From Rugalucina vietnamica (Eukaryota > Mollusca > Bivalvia > Lucinida > Lucinidae): DNA of 64,000 nucleotides. The notes under the pieces are model-generated. The model saw nothing but the letters and a program-made list of their open reading frames with translations, made no database searches and had not been told where the DNA came from. Every line of letters begins with the position of its first letter. Position 1 is the first letter of the stretch. The DNA lies in assembly GCA_964017185.1 (NCBI GenBank), contig OZ024879.1:28802956-28866955 (forward strand). Direction: 5' to 3'. The translations under genes and the position numbers were made by a program. This document shows positions 63,701 to 64,000 of this stretch, one piece after another.

Positions 63701-64000
63701 AACCACCTTGCATAGATTGTGGGTATATGTTAGAACTGCCTTGCCGAGGCGGTTCTAATGAGTACCCAGAATCTATATTTGGGAACAAAAATAGGTATAC
63801 CCATGTAAACCCAAGTTTTACAATAAACAAGTGGGTTATGAGAGGGTATGCATTGCATGAACATGTTAGCATGATGTTTATTTTGCAGTGGGCAGCAGGA
63901 AGATGCCCCACACCACGATCAGATTGAGACCTGGGCAGATAAACTGGCCTTCTACACACAAGCAAAAGAGGCGGGAAAACATATACTGCCCAAGGATACA
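27610..64000 (+). CDS. DENND3: DENN domain-containing protein 3 (Rab12 GEF), exons 1-19, partial
   Basis: Nineteen exons join in phase with GT/AG ends and give about 940 codons, continuing past the window. In order: start segment 'NALVDIVLLVGMDD' (1-34); uDENN with 'IPWFCFP|DGARVY' and 'THFLILTDMNARTTYA' (about 145-245); cDENN with 'VPLHLVFLCFPIEELLKLLS', 'EERIVFLSS' and 'LPSGKIDLLQSIGIFMFG' (about 280-430); dDENN with 'LELMVNMFR' and 'FKTDMFKKFLEER' (about 455-565); a linker; and the PHenn region with 'GRIGLTDKRLFFL' and 'RNWWYRVITEMWAG' (about 750-906). Known of the family: DENND3 activates Rab12 by nucleotide exchange in endosomal and autophagic traffic, and a WD40 propeller follows PHenn. 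Start choice: in-frame TAA 24 bases upstream of the ATG. Another DENN paralogue is less likely given the PHenn-like segment. Intron 18 is 15.7 kb. Confidence 0.88.
27712..28266. other. DENND3 intron 1
   Basis: No recognisable repeat or gene; ends in 'tttttccag'. Confidence 0.6.
28267..28627 (+). CDS. DENND3: DENND3 exon 2
   Basis: 361 bp, acceptor 'ttttttccag', donor CCAG|GTAATT, phase 0 in, phase 1 out. Ends in 'SIPWFCFP', the start of the uDENN core; the split Asp codon is completed by exon 3. Confidence 0.9.
28675..28913. mobile_element. MITE-A copy (intron 2)
   Basis: Ends 'atgagccacctcgtgg' and 'ccatggggcggctcat', with the central palindrome 'ctgatcagcttcgcgg' / 'ccgcgaagctgatc'. An 18-bp copy of the left flank ('attacactgcatagaaaa') recurs 35 bases past its right end. 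Confidence 0.88.
28914..29471. other. DENND3 intron 2 interior
   Basis: Contains a diverged intronic repeat (29333-29440, around 'atcaggtacttata') that recurs at 43277-43385. Otherwise nothing recognised. Confidence 0.6.
29472..29702. mobile_element. MITE-A copy (intron 2)
   Basis: Starts 'agccgcaatgcgagaaaacc', ends 'tttctcatgatgcggctcat', with the family palindrome in the middle ('gctgatcagcttcgcag'). Confidence 0.88.
29943..30067 (+). CDS. DENND3: DENND3 exon 3
   Basis: 125 bp, acceptor 'attgcag', donor AAG|GTATGG. Encodes 'GARVYKEKPETSTHFLILTD', the central uDENN strands. Confidence 0.92.
30160..30265 (+). pseudogene. Decayed copy 1 of DENND3 exon 4
   Basis: 'atgatcaaggcaattt' through 'ctatcagcccttgtgttac' aligns to exon 4 with substitutions and indels; no open frame. 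Confidence 0.8.
30339..30450 (+). pseudogene. Decayed copy 2 of DENND3 exon 4
   Basis: Keeps a 'tattttag' acceptor before GAC AAC CAA, then aligns to exon 4 ('gtatgaaccttgcttgtcaa') until indels give an in-frame TGA near the aligned 'LS' codons. Confidence 0.85.
30530..30678 (+). CDS. DENND3: DENND3 exon 4
   Basis: 149 bp, acceptor 'tgttaaag', donor AG|GTAATA, phase 2 out. Encodes 'LSAIQCYVPQCCIMISKYPY', the end of uDENN entering cDENN. Confidence 0.92.
30713..30816. mobile_element. MITE-B left half, interrupted
   Basis: 'aacatacccatgcaatatac' to 'ttgctcaaaacata', where a ~1-kb element enters at a TA. The family sequence resumes only briefly ('gattgtgg') at 31834. Confidence 0.75.
30817..31831. 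mobile_element. TA-flanked ~1.0-kb DNA transposon, non-autonomous
   Basis: Left end 'caaggtctgtcccgggaaat', right end 'atttctgggacagaccccg', imperfect inverted repeats of ~19 bp, flanked by TA on both sides. TA target duplication and terminal form fit Tc1/mariner. No transposase frame. The target was a MITE-B ('aacata' + 'gattgtgg'). Confidence 0.8.
32041..32253. mobile_element. MITE-B copy ending 17 bases before exon 5
   Basis: 'aaacatagattgtgggtact' stem with the partner near 32124-32143, ending 'tgcatgggcatgttttcg'. The exon 5 polypyrimidine tract follows at once. Confidence 0.85.
32271..32379 (+). CDS. DENND3: DENND3 exon 5
   Basis: 109 bp, acceptor 'aatatttcag', donor GTG|GTAGGT, phase 0 out. 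Encodes 'GDPEEMSTFLKEFAHILTHT'. Its last 75 bp are present twice more downstream. Confidence 0.9.
32477..32551 (+). pseudogene. Tandem copy 2 of exon 5 (3' 75 bp), possible cassette exon
   Basis: Nearly identical to the last 25 codons of exon 5 (one synonymous change, TCA to TCT). It is preceded by 'gggcctatag' (possible acceptor) and followed by GTAGGT. Phase 0 on both sides, so inclusion would add 25 residues without frame loss. ~173-bp tandem unit. Confidence 0.75.
32649..32723 (+). pseudogene. Tandem copy 3 of exon 5 (3' 75 bp), possible cassette exon
   Basis: Open through all 25 codons. Relative to exon 5 I count four synonymous codon changes and one replacement (Thr to Met). An upstream AG at 32638-32639 would add three in-frame codons; donor GTAGGT kept. 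Confidence 0.75.
32955..33713. mobile_element. Repeat family E copy (inverted-end element with ~170-bp internal tandem units)
   Basis: Opens 'tagctcgcctgcacgaag', closes 'gtcaggcgagctaggctg' then 'gacagctctta'. The interior has three to four diverged repeats built on 'ctatatctcttgacca', 'ttggtctgaagtttta' and 'gaggtcaaggtca'. A sister lies at 40091-40842. This wording of repeat is common in bivalve genomes as I recall. Confidence 0.8.
33875..34072 (+). CDS. DENND3: DENND3 exon 6
   Basis: 198 bp, acceptor 'tttttttcag', donor GAG|GTAGGT, phase 0/0. Core of cDENN: 'LVFLCFPIEELLKLLSCVLL' and 'EERIVFLSSNYALLAIIAE'. Confidence 0.95.
34087..34299. mobile_element. MITE-A copy (intron 6)
   Basis: 'tgagccacattgtgagaaaa' against 'ctcgcgtcatggctcat', with a central palindrome 'cagatcagcttcgcag' / 'ctgtgaagctgatc'. 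It begins 15 bases after exon 6. Confidence 0.9.
34563..34726. mobile_element. Diverged MITE-C-like copy
   Basis: Starts 'caacctcattatata', holds 'aataacctcgctataac'; resembles the MITE-C family but its right end is unclear. Confidence 0.45.
34753..34893 (+). CDS. DENND3: DENND3 exon 7
   Basis: 141 bp, acceptor 'atttttcag', donor CAG|GTAGAC, phase 0/0. cDENN: 'FILPFKSRYTYSPILPSGKI' then 'GIFMFGCHS'. Confidence 0.94.
35189..35430. mobile_element. MITE-A copy just upstream of exon 8
   Basis: 'tgagctgcatcatgagaaaa' to 'tctccttacgcggctt'; its right end is 13 bases from exon 8, so the MITE abuts the exon's polypyrimidine tract. Confidence 0.88.
35444..35616 (+). CDS. DENND3: DENND3 exon 8
   Basis: 173 bp, acceptor 'cctgtag', donor AG|GTAATT, phase 2 out. 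Encodes 'EGLVLVDIDRGTVSI' and 'PGLPTQAASVFKEK', the cDENN-dDENN junction. Confidence 0.93.
35627..35860. mobile_element. MITE-A copy just downstream of exon 8
   Basis: 'tgagcctttgcatgagaaac' to 'tttttatgtggcagctcat'. With the copy at 35189-35430, exon 8 is bracketed by two MITE-A elements within 13 bases on each side. Confidence 0.85.
35975..36047 (+). pseudogene. Partial copy of DENND3 exon 8
   Basis: Aligns to the exon 8 stretch 'GLPTQAASVFKEKCSKMKL' (here SLSMQAASVYKKKKSKMKL), open for ~24 codons with both silent and replacement changes; no donor kept at the aligned place. Confidence 0.85.
36048..36508. other. DENND3 intron 8 remainder
   Basis: No recognisable repeat or gene; ends in 'atttttgcag'. 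Confidence 0.5.
36509..36619 (+). CDS. DENND3: DENND3 exon 9
   Basis: 111 bp, acceptor 'tttttgcag', donor AG|GTATGA, phase 2 out. Encodes 'NMERLREQQSEFIQKQNEVI' and 'LELMVNMFR', the start of dDENN. The donor sits at the very edge of a MITE-A. Confidence 0.92.
36622..36854. mobile_element. MITE-A copy starting at the exon 9 donor
   Basis: 'atgagccgcgccgtgaggaa' begins two bases after the exon (TTCAG|GT+ATGAGCC), so the element supplies intron positions +3 onward. Right end 'tttgtcatgacgcggca'. Confidence 0.85.
36866..37580. repeat. Foldback repeat region in intron 9
   Basis: A near-perfect ~105-bp palindrome at 36985-37093 (arms 'gatagacaaatctgtcccga', centre 'gaggctcgccgag'), preceded by a diverged half copy from 36886. 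The following 'ctttttcttgcatgcc' to 'gaacacttgaacgcaggg' stretch recurs in diverged form at 37419-37582. Confidence 0.8.
37624..38370. mobile_element. 747-bp inverted-repeat element with ATTCC target duplication
   Basis: Ends 'cagtgatgtagataat' and 'attatctacatcgctg' are inverted with one mismatch. ATTCC flanks both sides (37619-37623, 38371-38375). Sub-terminal 'gcgtactgtacgc' and 'gcagtacgcatc' add to the inverted structure. No transposase frame; family not assigned. Confidence 0.85.
38422..38518 (+). CDS. DENND3: DENND3 exon 10
   Basis: 97 bp, acceptor 'tatttcag', donor GGG|GTAAGT, phase 0 out. dDENN: 'GVVFDMRAELKHFNKDAFL'. Confidence 0.92.
38549..38780. mobile_element. MITE-B copy (intron 10)
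   Basis: 'cattacgaaaacaggtgatt' to 'ggacatgttttcctgatg', with a shortened central stem 'ttagaaccgtggttctaa'. Confidence 0.85.
39108..39295. mobile_element. MITE-C, best-preserved copy
   Basis: 188 bp with inverted ends 'caacctctttataacac' and 'gttataaagaggttg'. Used here as reference for the interrupted copy in intron 18. Confidence 0.85.
39441..39562 (+). CDS. DENND3: DENND3 exon 11
   Basis: 122 bp, acceptor 'tgtttaccag', donor AG|GTGATT, phase 2 out. dDENN end: 'VFKTDMFKKFLEERMSD' and 'YWSDLEMKTRRDIDSYTL'. Confidence 0.93.
39563..40090. other. DENND3 intron 11, 5' part
   Basis: AT-rich intron with no recognised element before the family E repeat. Confidence 0.5.
40091..40842. mobile_element. 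Repeat family E copy (intron 11)
   Basis: 'tagctcgcctgtatgaaagt' to 'gtcaggcgagctacgctg' and 'gacagctctt'; three or more internal units with 'ttggtctgaagtttta'. Starts with a GTCGGC minisatellite at 40139-40171. Same layout as 32955-33713. Confidence 0.82.
40935..41076 (+). CDS. DENND3: DENND3 exon 12
   Basis: 142 bp, acceptor 'tttcaccag', donor AAG|GTAGGT, phase 0 out. Linker after DENN: 'CRLPDITNLDRYVNSSISML'. Confidence 0.9.
41088..41188 (+). pseudogene. Tandem partial copy of DENND3 exon 12
   Basis: ~109-bp offset copy of the exon's 3' part plus its donor region ('aaaagggaagtaacaac' to 'caaatcaagg'). The aligned Cys codon is a TGA stop, so it cannot be a translated cassette in that frame. 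Confidence 0.88.
41611..41747 (+). CDS. DENND3: DENND3 exon 13
   Basis: 137 bp, acceptor 'ttattttcag', donor GA|GTAGGT, phase 2 out. Linker: 'TSFVYLRCLFYVASGNKLAA'. Confidence 0.9.
42190..42428. mobile_element. MITE-A copy (intron 13)
   Basis: 'tgagccaccacatgggaaaa' with the family palindrome 'gatcagcttcgcagtaactg', ending 'ttttgtcatgcgatggttca'. Ends 43 bases before exon 14. Confidence 0.85.
42472..42644 (+). CDS. DENND3: DENND3 exon 14
   Basis: 173 bp, acceptor 'atattttctag', donor A|GTAAGT, phase 1 out. Acidic-basic helical linker: 'SPEELVIFKKKIGHEKLLEI', 'AEEADLKVQKIRMDPVKIP'. Confidence 0.92.
42695..42924. mobile_element. MITE-B copy fused to an exon 14 copy
   Basis: 'aacatgccaatgcaatatag' to 'ggcatgttatcctg'. 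Its last bases run directly into exon 14-like sequence at 42925. Confidence 0.82.
42925..42991 (+). pseudogene. Partial copy of DENND3 exon 14 (3' end)
   Basis: 22 open codons (EEADLKVLKIRMDPVEIPDR..) plus the donor A|GTAAGTTATA. I count about seven synonymous and two replacement codon differences from exon 14. It lacks the 5' part of the exon and any acceptor; a MITE-B end lies directly upstream. Confidence 0.88.
43031..43273. mobile_element. MITE-C copy (intron 14)
   Basis: 'caacctcattataacac' and 'gttataatgaggttg' ends. Confidence 0.75.
43277..43560. other. Intron 14 repeat shared with intron 2
   Basis: 43277-43385 aligns with 29333-29440 ('aaggtacaagtaggcaa', 'gatcaggaaa..gc.caatca', 'atcaggtacttata'). 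The rest is unassigned. Confidence 0.6.
43564..43690. mobile_element. Truncated MITE-A (left half)
   Basis: 'tgaactgcgacgcaggaaaa' through 'gcttgaaattttggaag'; the central palindrome and right half are absent. Confidence 0.75.
43813..43917 (+). CDS. DENND3: DENND3 exon 15
   Basis: 105 bp, acceptor 'gtgttttcag', donor TATC|GTAAGT, phase 1 out. Encodes 'EEFVELVSLMEMSNDYDTIS', just before PHenn. Confidence 0.9.
43918..44402. other. DENND3 intron 15
   Basis: A-rich start, then no recognised element. Confidence 0.5.
44403..44577 (+). CDS. DENND3: DENND3 exon 16
   Basis: 175 bp, acceptor 'atttctag', donor AG|GTTGGA, phase 2 out. PHenn: 'EQGILQLFVGRWNENQEQC' and 'GIGRIGLTDKR'. Confidence 0.9.
44934..45176. 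mobile_element. MITE-B copy (intron 16)
   Basis: 'cattacgaaaacttgcccat' to 'ggatatgctttcctgatg'. One arm of the central stem is deleted ('gttagaaccgcacaatc'). Confidence 0.85.
45370..45503 (+). CDS. DENND3: DENND3 exon 17
   Basis: 134 bp, acceptor 'attttgtag', donor AAAG|GTAGGC, phase 1 out. PHenn: 'LFFLKDVSNLYQEIVKLRDI' then 'HQAFLSQTTDTLLIHRK'. Two further partial copies lie downstream. Confidence 0.92.
45571..45812. mobile_element. MITE-A copy between exon 17 and its copy 2
   Basis: 'tgagcctcggcgcgaggaaa' to 'tctcacaatgcagctcat'. The copied exon starts 5 bases past its end. Confidence 0.85.
45818..45922 (+). pseudogene. Copy 2 of DENND3 exon 17 (3' 105 bp)
   Basis: Open for all 35 codons. 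Differences from exon 17: two Lys-to-Arg changes and four synonymous. Donor GTAGGC and ~40 bp of intron kept; no good acceptor upstream because the join is at the MITE-A end. Confidence 0.88.
46010..46165. mobile_element. Right half of a MITE-A
   Basis: From 'gggagcctttgttttcgc' to 'tctcacgtcgcggctcat', ending 5 bases before copy 3 of exon 17. Confidence 0.8.
46171..47295 (+). pseudogene. Copy 3 of DENND3 exon 17, split by a transposon
   Basis: 46171-46203 ('ttgtactaagagatag..') and 47236-47295 ('aatcacagcatcaggcct..') together match exon 17. The third codon is a TAA stop. The donor side is kept. A 1030-bp element separates the halves at a TA. Confidence 0.88.
46204..47233. mobile_element. 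TA-flanked 1030-bp Tc1/mariner-type element, non-autonomous
   Basis: Left end 'cgaagggtggcccagtaaat', right end 'atttaccgggccacccctcg': a 20-bp inverted repeat with two mismatches, flanked by TA on both sides. Intact neighbouring exon copies show the empty site. Only short unrelated frames inside, so no transposase. Confidence 0.85.
47336..47634. mobile_element. MITE-B copy (intron 17)
   Basis: 'catcaggaaaacatctctgt' to 'tgcatggtcaagttcccg'. Central stem 'gccttgcctgctgcgcggca' well kept. Confidence 0.85.
47635..48017. other. DENND3 intron 17, 3' end
   Basis: No recognised element; ends at the exon 18 acceptor. Confidence 0.5.
48018..48180 (+). CDS. DENND3: DENND3 exon 18
   Basis: 163 bp, acceptor 'gtttttccag', donor TCATG|GTAAGA, phase 2 out. 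End of PHenn: 'GKAFTVYLKEDRNWWYRVIT', 'EMWAGKLIAEATRDINAVSQ'. Some reading into the WD40 lead may follow in exon 19. Confidence 0.92.
48204..48346. mobile_element. MITE-C, left part (interrupted)
   Basis: Matches 39108-39250 from 'caacctttttataacac' to 'ctatccaaa'. The rest of this MITE is found 8.9 kb away at 57247-57288. Confidence 0.8.
49105..49338. mobile_element. MITE-A copy (in duplicated block 2)
   Basis: 'tgagccacatgagaaaaaca' to 'tctggtgtcatggctcat', sister of 15797-16027. Confidence 0.85.
50885..52225. repeat. ~455-bp tandem repeat, about 2.9 units
   Basis: Marker 'ccatatatgggcatgg' at 51174, 51628 and 52084 (spacing 454 and 456). Each unit holds 'gaccttgccgtaaaataggt'-type text. 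Confidence 0.9.
52326..53190. repeat. ~146-bp tandem repeat, six units
   Basis: Marker 'aaatataggtcaagg' recurs near 52326, 52472, 52618, 52764, 52911 and 53063. Each unit includes 'gggtatgtcaaggacaatta'. Confidence 0.92.
54091..54325 (-). mobile_element. SINE family 2 (minus), block copy 2
   Basis: Sister of 18318-18551 with the same T-run and 'cagctcatatgagacgg'. Confidence 0.7.
54420..54612 (+). mobile_element. SINE family 2 (plus), block copy 2
   Basis: Sister of 18640-18845 with 'gtgggttcaagcc'. Confidence 0.65.
55032..55145 (+). mobile_element. tRNA-like SINE head, block copy 2
   Basis: 'ggccctagtggccgagtggt' and an A-rich tail; sister of 19243-19345. Confidence 0.65.
55150..55384. 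mobile_element. MITE-B copy, block copy 2
   Basis: Sister of 19353-19578, with 'cctcaccgaagcggttcta' centre and 'catggatatgttttcctgat' end. The second MITE-B of block copy 1 (19989-20259) is missing here. Confidence 0.82.
55559..56167. mobile_element. GTCGC-rich element, copy 2
   Basis: 'tatctcactggaatgcgac' to 'cgcatgccagtgagata'; diverged sister of 20370-21003. Confidence 0.75.
57247..57288. mobile_element. MITE-C, right part (interrupted)
   Basis: 'gtgttgtaatgaaccatg' and 'ttataaagaggtg' complete the copy begun at 48204. Confidence 0.78.
57309..57474. mobile_element. MITE-C copy, inverted
   Basis: 'aacctctttataacacgctt' to 'gtgttataaaaaggtta'; matches the reverse complement of 39108-39295. 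Confidence 0.75.
57560..61690 (+). pseudogene. LINE retrotransposon with endonuclease and reverse transcriptase, inactivated
   Basis: A long GC-richer leader (to ~58490) is followed by ORF2 in pieces. Apurinic-type endonuclease: 'ALSETRFADVGE', 'ILLGDFNARVG' near 58900-58929, 'TDHRLV' near 59191-59208. Reverse transcriptase: 'GISLLSIAGKILAKILLNRL', 'FVDLTKAFDTV', 'VKQGCVLAP', catalytic 'LLYADD' ending at 60700. A C-terminal C2H2-like finger ('CSTCNRQFRA', His codons near 61615 and 61627) is broken by a one-base shift at TGA 61595-61597. Frame changes near 58775, 59990 and 60320 and an in-frame TAA at 59311-59313 prevent full translation. It is not the same family as the LINE at 23160-25859: motifs and strand differ. 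It lies in DENND3 intron 18 in the sense direction. The left boundary is uncertain. Confidence 0.88.
61704..61945. mobile_element. MITE-A copy (intron 18)
   Basis: 'cagctgcgacgcaagaaaac' to 'tctcatgacgcggctcat', one of the least diverged copies. Confidence 0.9.
61946..63451. other. DENND3 intron 18, 3' part
   Basis: Mostly unassigned. A MITE-A scrap ('tcttctgtgactgtaatgg') lies at about 62370-62445. 'ggggccagttgttcaaa' at 62268-62284 resembles a dispersed repeat I recall from invertebrates. No exon seen. Confidence 0.5.
63452..63541 (+). pseudogene. Upstream copy of DENND3 exon 19 (5' part)
   Basis: Keeps the acceptor 'gatttttgcag' and ~30 codons in frame. It differs from exon 19 by two replacements near the start (Gln/Lys, Asp/Asn) and three silent changes, then is identical until it meets a MITE-B at ~63541. 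No donor is kept. Confidence 0.88.
63542..63880. mobile_element. MITE-B, compound copy
   Basis: Two overlapping stems, 'cattgtgggtacatgtta' and 'gattgtgggtatatgtta', each paired with a 'gagtaccca' arm, then 'ggtatgcattgcatgaacat'. It separates the two copies of exon 19. Confidence 0.8.
63899..64000 (+). CDS. DENND3: DENND3 exon 19 (runs off the window)
   Basis: Acceptor 'tttattttgcag'; the first base completes the Cys codon begun in exon 18. Open to the edge: 'HDQIETWADKLAFYTQAKEA' then 'GKHILPKDT'. Preferred over the copy at 63452 because it continues past the point where that copy is truncated. No donor in view. Confidence 0.82.

Overview
The window is animal nuclear DNA. It holds one intron-rich host gene with GT/AG splice sites, tRNA-derived SINEs, two LINE reverse-transcriptase frames, many small inverted-repeat transposons and a long satellite array. 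Repeat types such as the 'aggtcaaggtca' and 'ggctcaggtgagc' families make a marine bivalve mollusc my best guess; this is inference from recall, not proof.

Layout. (1) 1-13645: a satellite array of ~184-bp monomers of two classes (A and B), arranged as AB dimers and AAB trimers. Its orientation flips once, near 2930. (2) 13646-15080: low-information sequence with a 31-A run, an inverted SINE and a TAA microsatellite. (3) 15081-22738: a block packed with SINEs, MITEs and a GTCGC-rich element. A second, same-orientation copy lies at about 48347-57246. (4) 22738-26657: an element with ~135-bp imperfect terminal inverted repeats. It has a Mutator/ZSWIM-like first-exon remnant just inside one end and a 5'-truncated LINE (899-codon reverse-transcriptase frame) inside. 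(5) 27610 to the window end: a plus-strand gene best matched to DENND3, the DENN-domain guanine nucleotide exchange factor for Rab12. I can place 19 exons (about 940 codons) covering uDENN, cDENN, dDENN, linker and PHenn regions; any WD40 C-terminus lies beyond the window.

The most striking structure is in the DENND3 introns. Seven of the 19 exons (4, 5, 8, 12, 14, 17, 19) have one or two extra partial copies next to them, ten in all. Several join exactly at a MITE terminus and several differ from the true exon mainly at synonymous sites. One copy of exon 17 is split by a 1.0-kb TA-flanked transposon. Intron 18 holds the second copy of the 15-22.7 kb block, which sits inside an otherwise recognisable MITE, followed by a decayed full-length-like LINE (57560-61690). 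The only intact host coding capacity seen is DENND3; the rest is repeats and mobile DNA.
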